Assembly (NCBI GenBank): GCA_963712815.1
Contig: CAVQJL010000010.1
Span: forward strand, 124,001 to 188,000
Source of the DNA: RPQJ01 sp963712815
Lineage (GTDB): Bacteria > Pseudomonadota > Gammaproteobacteria > Steroidobacterales > Steroidobacteraceae
DNA length: 64,000 bases
Reading direction: 5' to 3'
The position numbers were made by a program, and so were the translations under genes. Below are positions 27,045-37,268 of the stretch, piece after piece. Position 1 is the first letter of the stretch. Each line of letters begins with the position of its first letter. The notes beneath the pieces are model-generated. The model made no database searches, was not told the DNA's origin, and saw nothing but the letters and a program-made list of their open reading frames with translations.

Positions 27045-28298
27045 ATGTCTCTCGTCGTCGTCGGAATCAACCACCGCACCGCACCGGTCGACGTGCGCGA
27101 GCGCGTGGTTTTCGACCCGGCGCGCGTGCCCGACGCGTTGCGCGAACTGGCTTCCCTCGACGAGATCGAGGAGGCCGTGATCGTCTCGACCTGCAACCGC
27201 ACCGAGCTCTACTGCGTCACCGATAGCGGCGAGACCGCGCTCGCCGACTGGATGCAGAATTACCACCAGCTCGGGTCGAGCATCCGCCACTGCCTGTACC
27301 ACCACGACGACATGCGCGCGGTCTCGCACGTGTTCGCGGTCGCCTCCGGCCTCGACTCGATGGTGCTCGGCGAGCCGCAGATCCTGGGCCAGCTCAAGGA
27401 CGCCTACCGGGCAGCGCAGGAAACGGGCACGACCGGGCCGCTGCTCAACCGACTCTTCCAGGCCGCGTTCTCGGTCGCCAAGCGCGTGCGCACCGAGACC
27501 GAGATCGGCGCCAACGCCGTCTCCGTCGCCTCGGCCGCGGTGGCGATGGCGAGGACCGTGTTCGCGAGCTTCGAGAACCGCACGGCACTGATGGTGGGTG
27601 CAGGCGAGACCGTTGCCCTTGCAGCACGGCACCTGCACGCCGACGGCCTGCGCCGCATGATCATCGCCAATCGCAGCGTCGAGCGCGCCCAGGAACTCGC
27701 GGCCGAGTTCCAGGGTTTCGCGATCGGCCTCGACGACATCGGCGCGCACCTGCGCGAGGCCGACATCGTGGTCGCCTCCACCGCGAGCCCGCACGCCATC
27801 ATCACCCGCGACATGGCCGCAGCCGCGCTGCGCGCACGCAAGCGCCGACCGATCTTCATGGTCGACATCGCCGTGCCGCGCGACATCGAGGCGTCGGTCG
27901 CCGAACTCGAGGACGTCTACCTCTTCACCGTGGACGACCTGCAGTCCGTCGTGAACGAGAACATGGAAAACCGGCGGCAGGCGGCGCGCGAGGCGGACCG
28001 CATGATCGCCACGGAGGTCGACCGCTTCGAGCTGCAGCTGCGCACCCGCAGCGCCGCACCGACCATCCGCCGCCTGCGCCACGAGGCCGAGCGCACGCGC
28101 GAGCACACGCTCGAGCAGGCGCGGCGCATGCTGGCCGCCGGCCGCGGCACGGACGAGGTGCTCGAGTTCCTCGCCGCGACGCTCACCAACCGGCTGATCC
28201 ACGCGCCGAGCCAGCGGCTGCGCGAGGCCGCCGAGAGCGGCGACGAGCGGATCATCGGCGCCATCGCCGAGATCTACCGCCTCGATCGCGACGGATGA
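27045..28298 (+). CDS. hemA: Glutamyl-tRNA reductase
   Basis: HemA reduces glutamyl-tRNA to glutamate-1-semialdehyde, starting tetrapyrrole synthesis by the C5 route. The 417-residue protein begins MSLVVVGINHRTAPVDVRERV. The catalytic Cys is in VIVSTCNRTELYCV, FAVASGLDSMVLGEPQILGQLKDAY is in the catalytic domain, and a Rossmann segment follows at MVGAGETVALAARHL. The C-terminal dimerisation helices follow. It is divergent from the TPR gene and overlaps prfA by ATGA, as in many gammaproteobacteria. Confidence 0.96.
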   Translation: MSLVVVGINHRTAPVDVRERVVFDPARVPDALRELASLDEIEEAVIVSTCNRTELYCVTDSGETALADWMQNYHQLGSSIRHCLYHHDDMRAVSHVFAVASGLDSMVLGEPQILGQLKDAYRAAQETGTTGPLLNRLFQAAFSVAKRVRTETEIGANAVSVASAAVAMARTVFASFENRTALMVGAGETVALAARHLHADGLRRMIIANRSVERAQELAAEFQGFAIGLDDIGAHLREADIVVASTASPHAIITRDMAAAALRARKRRPIFMVDIAVPRDIEASVAELEDVYLFTVDDLQSVVNENMENRRQAAREADRMIATEVDRFELQLRTRSAAPTIRRLRHEAERTREHTLEQARRMLAAGRGTDEVLEFLAATLTNRLIHAPSQRLREAAESGDERIIGAIAEIYRLDRDG

Positions 28299-29374
28299 AA
28301 GACTCGGTCCGACGCCGGCTGGAGCAGGCCGTCGAGCGCTTCGAGGAAGTGGGCGGGCTGCTCGCCGACCCGGACGTGATCGGCGGCAGCGCCCGCTTCC
28401 GGGACCTGTCCATGGAATACGCGCGGCTCGAGCCGGTCGCGACGCGCTTTCGCGCGTTCCGCGCCCTCGAGGCCGAGCACGCGTCCGCGCTGGAGCTGTC
28501 GCGCGGGGCCGACCCCGAAATGCGAGACCTCGCCGAGGAGGAGCTCGAGGCCGTGGACGCGCGGCTCGAGGCCGAGTCCCGGGAGCTGACCCGGCTGCTC
28601 CTGCCGAAGGACGCGCGCGACGACAGCAACATCTTCCTCGAGATCCGCGCCGGCACGGGCGGCGACGAGGCCGCGATCTTCGCCGGCGACCTGTTCCGGA
28701 TGTATTCGCGCTACGCCGAGCGGCAGGGCTGGCAGGTCGAGGTGCTGAGCGAGAGCGCGGGCGAGCACGGCGGCTACAAGGAGATCATCAGCCGCATCGC
28801 CGGACGCGGCGTCTTCTCCCGGCTCAAGTTCGAGTCGGGCACGCACCGCGTGCAGCGCGTGCCCGCCACCGAGGCCCAGGGCCGAATCCACACCTCGGCC
28901 TGCACGGTCGCGATCCTGCCCGAGCTCGACGAGGTCGAGGACGTGGCGCTCAACCCAGCGGAGCTGCGCGTGGATACGTACCGCGCCTCGGGCGCGGGCG
29001 GACAGCACGTCAACAAGACCGACTCGGCGATCCGCATCACGCACCTGCCGACCGGCATCGTGGTCGAGTGCCAGGACGAGCGCTCGCAGCACAAGAACCG
29101 CTCGCGGGCGATGGCGCTGCTGCGCGCGAAGCTCGTCGAGAGCGAGCGCCAGAAGCAGAATGCGCAGCAGGCCCAGGAGCGCAAGCTGCAGGTCGGCTCG
29201 GGCGACCGCTCCGAGCGCATCCGCACCTACAACTACCCGCAGGGCCGCGTGACCGACCACCGCATCAACCTCACGCTCTACCAGCTGCCCGCCGTCGTGG
29301 AAGGCGCGCTCGACGAGGTGATCGGGCCGCTGCAGCAGGAGTGGCAGGCCGAGCAGCTCGCGGCACTCGACTGA
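28295..29374 (+). CDS. prfA: Peptide chain release factor 1
   Basis: RF1 terminates translation at UAA/UAG. The 359-residue protein has the universal GGQ motif (RASGAGGQHVNKTDSAIRITH) and the codon-reading P-A-T motif in RVQRVPATEAQGRIHTSA, which marks RF1 rather than RF2. The Gln in GGQ is methylated by PrmC, encoded 18 bases downstream. Confidence 0.96.
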   Translation: MKDSVRRRLEQAVERFEEVGGLLADPDVIGGSARFRDLSMEYARLEPVATRFRAFRALEAEHASALELSRGADPEMRDLAEEELEAVDARLEAESRELTRLLLPKDARDDSNIFLEIRAGTGGDEAAIFAGDLFRMYSRYAERQGWQVEVLSESAGEHGGYKEIISRIAGRGVFSRLKFESGTHRVQRVPATEAQGRIHTSACTVAILPELDEVEDVALNPAELRVDTYRASGAGGQHVNKTDSAIRITHLPTGIVVECQDERSQHKNRSRAMALLRAKLVESERQKQNAQQAQERKLQVGSGDRSERIRTYNYPQGRVTDHRINLTLYQLPAVVEGALDEVIGPLQQEWQAEQLAALD

Positions 29375-29392
29375 CCCCGAGGCCGGTCGCGC

Positions 29393-30244
29393 ATGGCCAC
29401 CGACGTCCGCTCGCTGATCGACGAAGGCGCCGCGCGACTGGCGCGCGCGGCCGGCGAGCCGCGGCGGGAGGCCGAGCTGCTGCTCGGCGCGGCGCTCGGC
29501 CGTCCGCGCGCGTGGCTGCTCGCCCACCCCGAGGAGCCCGTCCTCGACTGCGAGGCCACCGACCGCTACGAGGCGTTCGTCACGCGCCGTGCGCTCGGGG
29601 AGCCGGTCGCCTACCTGCTCGGCGAAAAGGAGTTCTGGTCGATGCCGCTCGCGGTCGGCCCCGGTGTGCTGGTCCCGCGACCCGAGACCGAGCGGCTGGT
29701 CGAGTGCGCGCTGGTGCGCCTGCCCCCGGACCGGCCCCGCTCGGTGCTCGACCTCGCGACCGGCAGCGGCGCGGTCGCGCTGGCCATCGCGACGGAGCGG
29801 CCGCTCGCACGGGTGGTCGCGACCGACCTGGCCGCGGCCGCGGTGGCCACGGCCCGACATAACGCCGCGCGGCTCGGCCTCGATTCGCGGGTCGAGGTCC
29901 GCGCGGGGAACTGGTACGAGCCGGTGGCCGGGCAGCGCTTCGACCTCATCGTCGCCAATCCGCCGTACATCGCCTCGGATGATCCGCGCGTGGAACCAGG
30001 CGTGCGCCGCTACGAACCTGCGCAGGCGCTGTTTGCGGGGGTGGACGGACTCGCCGCGCTGCGCGAGGCCATCGGCGGGGCGCCACGGCACCTCGTGCCG
30101 GGTGGCTGGCTCGCGGTCGAGCACGGCGACACGCAGGGGGAGCGAGTGCGAGCCCTGTTCGAGGCGGCCGGCTTCGAGGCGGTGTGCACGGATCGCGACC
30201 TGGCCGGCCGCGACCGCTGCACCCAGGGGCGCCAGCCCGCATAA
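29393..30244 (+). CDS. prmC: Release-factor glutamine methyltransferase
   Basis: PrmC methylates the GGQ glutamine of release factors. The 283-residue protein shows LLGEKEFWSMPLAVGPGVLVPRPETE, the SAM motif VLDLATGSGAVALAIA, and the NPPY catalytic motif in FDLIVANPPYIASDDPRVEPGVRRYEP. It is the last gene of the hemA-prfA-prmC series. Confidence 0.95.
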   Translation: MATDVRSLIDEGAARLARAAGEPRREAELLLGAALGRPRAWLLAHPEEPVLDCEATDRYEAFVTRRALGEPVAYLLGEKEFWSMPLAVGPGVLVPRPETERLVECALVRLPPDRPRSVLDLATGSGAVALAIATERPLARVVATDLAAAAVATARHNAARLGLDSRVEVRAGNWYEPVAGQRFDLIVANPPYIASDDPRVEPGVRRYEPAQALFAGVDGLAALREAIGGAPRHLVPGGWLAVEHGDTQGERVRALFEAAGFEAVCTDRDLAGRDRCTQGRQPA

Positions 30245-30339
30245 CCCGGCCGCTTCGGTTTTCGGCGATTCGAACGCCGGGCCGTCGCGCTCAAGATCGC
30301 GCATCCTTGGCATTCAGCCGGCCACCGGACACTCCCGCG

Positions 30340-33300
30340 ATGCACACTTCCGATGCCCTCGAGTCCCTGATTGGTGATTTCACGCCCGACCCGGCCTCGC
30401 ACCACCCGGCCGCCGTGCAGAAGGCGCTGCTGCTGGCGCGCCGCGTCCAGGAACGCGCCCGCGCGCTGCAGACGCCGTCGGAGCGGCGCCAGCAGGCCGA
30501 GCTCGACCGCATGCTCCAGACCCCGTCGGACAAGGCGACGCTGGCGCTCATGACCGACCAGGCCTTCCGCACCAGCGACCCGGCGCGGGCGGTGGAGCAC
30601 CTCACGCACATCCTCGACGTGCAGGGCGTGCCGCGATTCTTCGGGCCGGTCGACCGCACGCTGATGAAGGGCTTCCAGTCCTTCGGCGCCTTCGTCCCCG
30701 GGGTTGCGCTGCCGCTCGTGAAGGAGCACATGCACAAGGAGACGGCCAACGTCATCCTGCCCGGCGAGCAGGAGGAACTCACCCGCCACCTCGGCGAGCG
30801 GCGCACCGAGGGCGTGCGCATGAACGTCAACTTCCTCGGCGAGGCGATCCTGAGCGAGCCGGAGGCCGAGCGCCGGCTGCAGCAGTACCTGCAGGGCCTG
30901 CAGTGGCCCGAGATCGAGGTCGTCTCGATCAAGATCTCGACGGTGTACTCGCAGATCTCGCCGCTCGCGCGCGAGCACACGGTGGCCGTGCTGTGCGACC
31001 GGCTCGAGCGACTGTTCCGCACGGCGGAGCGCGCGCGCTTCACGCGCCCCGACGGCACGGTGGTGCCGAAGTTCGTGTACCTCGACATGGAGGAGTACCG
31101 CGACAAGGAACTCACGGCCGCGGCCTTCATGCGCACGCTCGACCGCGACGGCCTGCGGCACGTCCAGGCGGGCATCGCGCTGCAGAGCTACATCCCCGAT
31201 TCGTACCGCACGCTGCTCGAGCTGCAGGCGTGGGCGCGCCGGCGCGTCGCGGACGGCGGCGGACGGATCACGATCCGGCTCGTCAAGGGCGCGAACATGG
31301 AGAGCGAGCGCGTCGAGTCCTCGGCGCGCGGCTGGCCGCAGGCACCGTACCGGACCAAGCTCGAGACCGACGCGAACTACAAGCGCATGGTCCAGGAGGT
31401 CATGAAGCCGGAGAACCTCGCGGCCATGAACGTGGGCGTGGCCTCGCACAACCTGTTCGACCTCGCCTACGGGCTGGTGCTCGCGGACGAACGCGGCGCG
31501 CTCGACCGGGTGCAGTTCGAGATGCTCGAGGGCATGGCGAACGCACAGCGCCGCGCGGTGTTCGAGCTGACGCGCAACCTGCTGCTGTACGCGCCGGCCT
31601 GCCGCAAGGAGAACTTCATCAACGCGATCGGCTACCTGATCCGGCGGCTCGACGAGAACACGGGGCCGGAGAACTTCCTGCGCCACGCCTTCAAGATCGA
31701 GGTGGACAGCCCGGAGTGGCGGCAGCTCGAGCAGGGGTTCCTCGCCGCGTTCGAGGCCATCCCGCGCACGCCCGACGCGCCCCGCCGCGACCAGGACCGC
31801 AACCAGCCGCCCGCCGTGCCGGCGGCGATCGCAGGTGGCTGGCAACACCTCGAGAGCGAACCGGACACCGACTTCGCGCTCCCGCAGAACGGCGAATGGG
31901 GGCAGCGGATCATCGCCCGCTGGGAGCCCCGCCACGGCGACGCCGCGGTGCAGGTGCCGCTGGTGATCGCGGGCGAGTCGCTGCTGGACGGACGCCCGGT
32001 GCGCGACTGCCTCGACCCGTCGCGACCCGGCGTGGTCGTGGGACGCTACCGGCAGGCCACGGACGCTGACGTCGTGCGTGCCGCGGAATGCGCCGCCGAC
32101 GATCCCGACGGCTGGCGCGCCCTGCCCGTCGAGGAGCGCTTCGAGGTGCTGGGCCGCGTCGCGCAGGAACTGCGCCTGGCGCGCGGCGACCTGATGGGCG
32201 CGGCGCTCGCCGACGGCGGCAAGACGCTGATGGAGTCCGACCCCGAGGTCTCCGAGGCGATCGACTTCCTGGAGTTCTACCGCGACAACGCCCGCTGGTG
32301 GCAGCAGATGCCGACGCTCAGGGCCCGTCCGAAGGGCGTCGTGGTCGTGGTACCGCCGTGGAACTTCCCAATTGCCATTCCCTGCGGCGGCGTCGCCGCG
32401 GCGCTCGCCGCCGGCAACACGGTGATCATCAAGCCCGCCTCCGACACCGTGCTCGTGGCCTGGGAGATGTGCCAGTGCTTCTGGCGCGCGGGCGTGTCGA
32501 AGAAGGCGCTGCAGTTCCTGCCGTGCTCAGGCGCACGCGAAGGCCGCAAGCTCGTCAACCACCCGAAGGTCGATGCCGTCATCCTCACCGGCGGCACCGA
32601 GACCGCGCTCACGATGCTGGGCGACAACCCGAGGCTCAACCTGTTTGCCGAGACCGGCGGCAAGGATGCCACCATCGTCACCGCGGTCTCCGACCGCGAC
32701 CAGGCCATCAAGCACATCCTGCACTCCGCTTTCAGCCACTCGGGCCAGAAATGCTCGGCGACCTCGCTGTTGCTGCTGCAGGCCGAGGTGTACGACGACC
32801 CGGCGTTCCGCCGCTCGCTGAGCGAAGCAGTGCAGAGCCTCGAGGTCGGCTCGGCCTGGGAGCTAGACACCAAGATGGGACCGATGATCAAGCCGCCGTC
32901 CGGCGACCTCGAGACCGCGCTCAAGGTGCTCGAGCCCGGCGAGGAATGGGCCGTGATGCCGCAGCCCGTCGAGGGCAATCCGTGCCTTTGGACGCCCGGC
33001 GTGAAGTACGGCGTGCGCCCCGGCAGCTACACGCACCTCACCGAGTTCTTCGGCCCGGTGCTCGCCGTGATGCGCTTCGAGACGCTGGGCGAGGCCGTCG
33101 CGCTCGTGAACCAGACCGGTTACGGACTCACCAGCGGACTCGAGAGCCTCGACGAGCGCGAGTGGGACTACTGGAAGGCCCACGTCCGCGCCGGCAACCT
33201 CTACGTCAACCGCGTCACGACCGGCGCGATCGTGCTGCGCCAGCCCTTCGGCGGGATGGGCAAGTCCGGCTTCGGTCCCGGCATGAAGGCCGGCGGACCG

Positions 33301-33981
33301 AACTACGTCGCACAGTTCATGGACTTCGAGGACGTCACCACCGTGCCGATCGGCGGCACGCCGCGCTCGCCTCAGCTCGCGGCGCTGTGCCGCGGACTGG
33401 CGATCCGACCTGAGCCGGACGACCTGCGCATCTCGGCTGCCGCCCTGAGCTACGAGCACAGCCATCGCGAGGAGTTCGGCGTCGAGCACGATCACTTCCG
33501 GCTGGTGGGCCAGGACAACGTTCGGCGCTACCTGCCGGTCGGGGCCGTGCGCGTCCGCGTGCACGCGGACGACTCGGCATTCGACGTGTTCGCACGCGCC
33601 TCGGCAGCGCATGTGGCGGGCTGCCGCGTCGTGGTGAGCACGCCGCCTGGGCTCGAGCCGCCTGCAGTGCAGCGGCTCGAGGAGCTCACCGAGTCATGGG
33701 CAGGCGCGATCGAGTTCGTCGAGGAATCCGACGCGCAACTCGCCGAGGCCATCCGCGACGGCCAGGTGGACCGCGTGCGCTATGCCGCCCCCGGACGGGC
33801 CGCGCTGGAGGTGCTGCACGCGGGCAACGCCGCGAACGGCTGCGTCGTGAGCGTGCCCGTCTCCGCCGAGGGACGCGTCGAGCTGCTGTGGTACCTGCGG
33901 GAACAGAGCATCAGCACGGACTACCACCGCTACGGCAACCTCGGCATCCGCGCCGACGAACCGCGCGCGGAAGTCCTGTGA
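30340..33981 (+). CDS. putA: Bifunctional proline dehydrogenase / glutamate-semialdehyde dehydrogenase
   Basis: PutA oxidises proline to glutamate in two steps. The 1213-residue protein has an N-terminal helical arm with no clear ribbon-helix-helix repressor domain, so autogenous repression is not expected. The FAD-dependent PRODH barrel spans ~residues 150-480 (VSIKISTVYSQISPLAR, TIRLVKGANMESERV, ASHNLFDLAYG, ENFINAIGYLIRRLDENTGP). The aldehyde dehydrogenase domain follows (VVVVPPWNFPIAIPCGG, FAETGGKDATIV, and SGQKCSATS with the catalytic Cys). A C-terminal extension of ~150 residues ends the protein. ATG 30340 lies 96 bases after prmC. Confidence 0.95.
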   Translation: MHTSDALESLIGDFTPDPASHHPAAVQKALLLARRVQERARALQTPSERRQQAELDRMLQTPSDKATLALMTDQAFRTSDPARAVEHLTHILDVQGVPRFFGPVDRTLMKGFQSFGAFVPGVALPLVKEHMHKETANVILPGEQEELTRHLGERRTEGVRMNVNFLGEAILSEPEAERRLQQYLQGLQWPEIEVVSIKISTVYSQISPLAREHTVAVLCDRLERLFRTAERARFTRPDGTVVPKFVYLDMEEYRDKELTAAAFMRTLDRDGLRHVQAGIALQSYIPDSYRTLLELQAWARRRVADGGGRITIRLVKGANMESERVESSARGWPQAPYRTKLETDANYKRMVQEVMKPENLAAMNVGVASHNLFDLAYGLVLADERGALDRVQFEMLEGMANAQRRAVFELTRNLLLYAPACRKENFINAIGYLIRRLDENTGPENFLRHAFKIEVDSPEWRQLEQGFLAAFEAIPRTPDAPRRDQDRNQPPAVPAAIAGGWQHLESEPDTDFALPQNGEWGQRIIARWEPRHGDAAVQVPLVIAGESLLDGRPVRDCLDPSRPGVVVGRYRQATDADVVRAAECAADDPDGWRALPVEERFEVLGRVAQELRLARGDLMGAALADGGKTLMESDPEVSEAIDFLEFYRDNARWWQQMPTLRARPKGVVVVVPPWNFPIAIPCGGVAAALAAGNTVIIKPASDTVLVAWEMCQCFWRAGVSKKALQFLPCSGAREGRKLVNHPKVDAVILTGGTETALTMLGDNPRLNLFAETGGKDATIVTAVSDRDQAIKHILHSAFSHSGQKCSATSLLLLQAEVYDDPAFRRSLSEAVQSLEVGSAWELDTKMGPMIKPPSGDLETALKVLEPGEEWAVMPQPVEGNPCLWTPGVKYGVRPGSYTHLTEFFGPVLAVMRFETLGEAVALVNQTGYGLTSGLESLDEREWDYWKAHVRAGNLYVNRVTTGAIVLRQPFGGMGKSGFGPGMKAGGPNYVAQFMDFEDVTTVPIGGTPRSPQLAALCRGLAIRPEPDDLRISAAALSYEHSHREEFGVEHDHFRLVGQDNVRRYLPVGAVRVRVHADDSAFDVFARASAAHVAGCRVVVSTPPGLEPPAVQRLEELTESWAGAIEFVEESDAQLAEAIRDGQVDRVRYAAPGRAALEVLHAGNAANGCVVSVPVSAEGRVELLWYLREQSISTDYHRYGNLGIRADEPRAEVL

Positions 33982-33995
33982 CGGCGCGGCCCGGC

Positions 33996-35711
33996 ATGAG
34001 CACGCCCCGGGAAACGCCCTCCGTGGTCGGGGTCGCCCTGCGCGACCTCAACCGCCTGCGCGCCGTGGCGGTCATCGTCGCGAAGCACGGCTTCGGGCCG
34101 CTGCTGATGCGCATCCCGCTCGCCCGCCGGCTGTTCGACCGGCCGCCCGAGGGCGACCGCGCGCTGCGCGACTTGAGCGCACCGGTGCGCTTCGCCAGGC
34201 TGCTCGCGGCCCTCGGGCCCACGTACATCAAGCTCGGCCAGATCCTCTCGATGCGCAAGGACCTTCTGGCGCAGGACTGGATCGCGGCGCTCGAGACGCT
34301 TCAGGACGACGCGCCGCGCCTGCCGTTCGAGGCGATCCGCGAGCAGGTCGAGACCGGGCTCGGCGGCACGCTGGGGGAACTCTACGAGTCCTTCGAGGAG
34401 GAGCCGCTCGCGACGGCATCGATCGCGCAGACGCACCGCGCGCGCACCCGCGACGGCGACGAGGTGGTGGTGAAGGTGCAGCGGCCCGGCATCGAAGCGA
34501 CGATGCGCTCGGATCTCGACCTGCTCTACCTCGCCGCGCAGATCCTCGAGGCGAGCATCGACGAGATGCAGATCTTCGGCGTCGTCTCGGTCATCGAGGA
34601 ATTCGAGAAGGGGCTCCTCAAGGAACTCAACTTCAACCAGGAACTCTCGAACCTGCTCGAGTTCCAGCGCAACCTCGACCCCGCCCGGAAGGTCTCGGTG
34701 CCTCGCCCCTACCCGGAGCTGTCGACGCGCACGGTCCTGACGATGCGGTTCTTCGCGGGCCGGCCGATCCGCAAGCTCACGCCCCGGAGCGCGGAGGCGC
34801 AGGCCGTCGTGAACGAGATCGTGCACGCCGCGCTCAAGCAGGTGCTGGTGGACGGCGTCTTCCACGGCGATCCGCACGCCGGCAACCTCCTCTACGGCGA
34901 GGACGGCACCGTCTGCATGATCGACCTCGGCATGGTCGGACGCCTCTCGCAGGAACAGCGCGACGACATCGTCACGCTCACGATCGCCGCGATCGCGAAC
35001 GACGCCACCACCATCGCGCGCGTGCTGCTCAAGATGGGCACGCCGACACAGCGCGTGAACCTCAACGAGCTGAAGGCCGACATCGAGCGCATCCGCGGGG
35101 AGTACCTCGTGGTGACGAACTTCGGCGAGTACGACTCGGCGGGCTTCATCGAGGCCTTCGGCAAGGCAGCCGGCCGCTACCGGATCAAGCTCGCCCGGGA
35201 CATGGCCATCCTGGCGAAGGCCGCAGCGACGCTCGAGGACATCATCCGCACGCTCCATCCCGAGGTCGACCTCGTCGGTCTCGCCCGGCCGTTCCTCGAC
35301 GACATCGTGAAGCGGCGCCTGTCGCCGCAGCGCATCCTCGGCGAGATGATGAGCGAGGCGACGGGCCTCGGCTCGATGCTGCGCACCGTGCCCGGGCAGA
35401 TCGACCAGCTCATGCACGACTTCGAGACCGGGAACATCATGGTCCGCGCGGTCACGCCCGAGCTCGATGACCTGCCGAAGCGACTGCACGCGCTCGGCGG
35501 GCGGCTCACCCTCGCCGCGTTTGCATCCGCCACGACGATCGCGGCCGCGATCGCGGTGCCCGAGACGACCGAATCGACACCGCGGCTGATCACGGCAACC
35601 GTGCTCGCGTTCTCGGCCGTGACGGGCTGGGCGTCGCTGCTGGCCTGGCACTGGTTCGGCCAGGGCAAGCCGATGCGGCTGGCGCCGCTGCTGAGGTTCT
35701 TCAGGCGTTGA
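33996..35711 (+). CDS. AarF/ABC1/UbiB-family atypical kinase
   Basis: The 571-residue protein has the UbiB/COQ8 signature: FARLLAALGPTYIKLGQILSMRKDLL, the conserved Ala-rich loop PLATASIAQTHRARTRDGDEVVVKVQRPGI, catalytic FHGDPHAGNLLYG and VCMIDLGMVG. Two hydrophobic C-terminal helices (AAFASATTIAAAIAV and ITATVLAFSAVTGWASLLAWHWF) anchor it to the membrane. Members support ubiquinone synthesis. ATG 33996 is chosen; GTG 33978, overlapping the putA stop as GTGA, is possible. The locus lacks other ubi genes, so calling it UbiB proper is uncertain. Confidence 0.88.
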   Translation: MSTPRETPSVVGVALRDLNRLRAVAVIVAKHGFGPLLMRIPLARRLFDRPPEGDRALRDLSAPVRFARLLAALGPTYIKLGQILSMRKDLLAQDWIAALETLQDDAPRLPFEAIREQVETGLGGTLGELYESFEEEPLATASIAQTHRARTRDGDEVVVKVQRPGIEATMRSDLDLLYLAAQILEASIDEMQIFGVVSVIEEFEKGLLKELNFNQELSNLLEFQRNLDPARKVSVPRPYPELSTRTVLTMRFFAGRPIRKLTPRSAEAQAVVNEIVHAALKQVLVDGVFHGDPHAGNLLYGEDGTVCMIDLGMVGRLSQEQRDDIVTLTIAAIANDATTIARVLLKMGTPTQRVNLNELKADIERIRGEYLVVTNFGEYDSAGFIEAFGKAAGRYRIKLARDMAILAKAAATLEDIIRTLHPEVDLVGLARPFLDDIVKRRLSPQRILGEMMSEATGLGSMLRTVPGQIDQLMHDFETGNIMVRAVTPELDDLPKRLHALGGRLTLAAFASATTIAAAIAVPETTESTPRLITATVLAFSAVTGWASLLAWHWFGQGKPMRLAPLLRFFRR

Positions 35712-35765
35712 GGGCGGCGCCCGCCTCGTCCAATACTGCCCGGCTTCGCTCCGGCCACGAAAAAG

Positions 35766-35797
35766 GCCCCTGCCACTCGCGCGGCAGGGGCCCTTTC
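35766..35797 (+). terminator. Bidirectional terminator between ubiB-like and metalloprotease genes
   Basis: The perfect arms GGCCCCTGCC and GGCAGGGGCC with an 8-base loop are followed by CTTTC on the plus strand. They are preceded by five A residues, which give a T-run on the minus strand. Confidence 0.8.
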
Positions 35798-35816
35798 GTA
35801 CCCGGTCAGGTCCGGC

Positions 35817-37268
35817 TTACCAGCCGACGTCCTGGAACAGCGGGAAGGTCAGGTCGATGGGCGGCACCACAGACTGTGTCAGGTTGCCGTTGATCGACGG
35901 CTCCATCAGCAGGTTGGGCGTCGCCGAGACGTCGAAGTGGGACACCGACGAGCCGGACTGGAACGGATTCGGCGCGTACATCTTCATGCGGCCCAGGGCG
36001 TCGGCGCCCGCGAGCTGCGTGCCGAAAGTCGCGATCTTGGCGAACACGCCCGAGGCGGTGCGCGACCGGGTGCGAAGCTGCGTCTTGAGCGCGTTGCCGT
36101 CGTCCAGCGTGATGCGCACCGCCGGGATGGTGATGGTCGGATCGGTGCCGCCGAGGCCGGCCGGCGGCGAACCCGCCACGTTGTCGGCGATCAGCACGCC
36201 GATCGCGCCTGCGTTCTGAGCATTCTTGACCTTGACCGTGAATCCGCAGACCCCGCGGTCGATCAGCGCGATGCGGCCCTGCACGGCGCGGGCGTCGTTC
36301 GCGGTCAGAGGCCCGCAGGCCGGGCCACCGCCCGTGCTCGTCACCACCGGCATCACCTGGGCGAGCACGCCGGCACTGGTCAACGACGAGCCGAAACTCG
36401 CCTCGCCCGCAGCGAGCGTCGCGCCGCTGAGCGGCCCCGAGGCCGAGCCGGAGATGCCGACGCCGGGCAGGCCCTGTCGCAGCGTGACGGCCGCGCCGGA
36501 AGTCACGTTGGCGCCTGTCCACACCAGCTTGTCGGCGCTGACGGCCGAAGCCGCTCGCTGCGCTGCGGTGGCGCTCACCCACAGCACGTTGCTGGCCGTG
36601 TCCAGCAGGAAGTGATCCCAGATGGACGGGAAGCCGGCGAAGAAGTTGCCCGTGCTCCCGCTGGTGAAGGTCTGGAAGCCGAGTCCGTGCGCCATCTCGT
36701 GCTGCAGCACCGCGACGAAATCGATGCCTCCGGCCGGCTCGTTGCTGTCGAGGCCGTAATACCAGCCGGACCCCGTGAGGCAGCCCGGGTTGCCCAGGTT
36801 GACGTTGAAGTTCGAGTTGATCTGTGGCACCGGCGCCGGGTCGAGCTCCGCGCCGAACAGCTTGTTGGCCAACGCGTACGAGTACCACGTGCCCGGCACC
36901 GGAACGCCTGGCCAGTCGCGGTAGACACGCGTCGCGCCCGCGCTGCCGAGCACTGCACTGGTGGCCGTGCAGGACAGCGCCGTGAACTGTGCGTTGATGA
37001 GAATCGGCACGGCGCTCGTCAGCGTGGCGCCCCAGATGTTCGCCGCGTACGTGAATGCGATCAGGCGCTGCTGGCCGAGGGTGACGCCGGGGTTGCCGCC
37101 GACGGGTACGGCCGGAGTCGGGTCGTTGAAGCCGACGCCCGGGGCATTGATGTTGTTGATGATGATGGTGGCCGCGGCCTCAGCGTCGCCTGTCGGCACG
37201 ATGAGCGAGGAAGCCGTGGCCAGGGCCGCGCATGCGCCGAGGACGGCGCGCAGTTCAACGCGTCTCAT
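35817..37268 (-). CDS. Secreted PA-domain zinc metalloprotease
   Basis: The 483-residue protein has a signal peptide (AVLGACAALATASSLIV, probable cleavage after AEA near residue 31). A HExxH zinc site lies in VLQHEMAHGLGF (about residues 187-197). A protease-associated domain occupies ~residues 310-390 (GRIALIDRGVCGFTVKVKNAQNAGAIGVLIADN). The C-terminus ends FPLFQDVGW, a pattern seen in similar bacterial secreted proteins. The catalytic core looks like a small metzincin or astacin-like fold, but the exact family is not clear. Its start overlaps the upstream small secreted gene by 14 bases. Confidence 0.83.
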   Translation of the reverse strand: MRRVELRAVLGACAALATASSLIVPTGDAEAAATIIINNINAPGVGFNDPTPAVPVGGNPGVTLGQQRLIAFTYAANIWGATLTSAVPILINAQFTALSCTATSAVLGSAGATRVYRDWPGVPVPGTWYSYALANKLFGAELDPAPVPQINSNFNVNLGNPGCLTGSGWYYGLDSNEPAGGIDFVAVLQHEMAHGLGFQTFTSGSTGNFFAGFPSIWDHFLLDTASNVLWVSATAAQRAASAVSADKLVWTGANVTSGAAVTLRQGLPGVGISGSASGPLSGATLAAGEASFGSSLTSAGVLAQVMPVVTSTGGGPACGPLTANDARAVQGRIALIDRGVCGFTVKVKNAQNAGAIGVLIADNVAGSPPAGLGGTDPTITIPAVRITLDDGNALKTQLRTRSRTASGVFAKIATFGTQLAGADALGRMKMYAPNPFQSGSSVSHFDVSATPNLLMEPSINGNLTQSVVPPIDLTFPLFQDVGW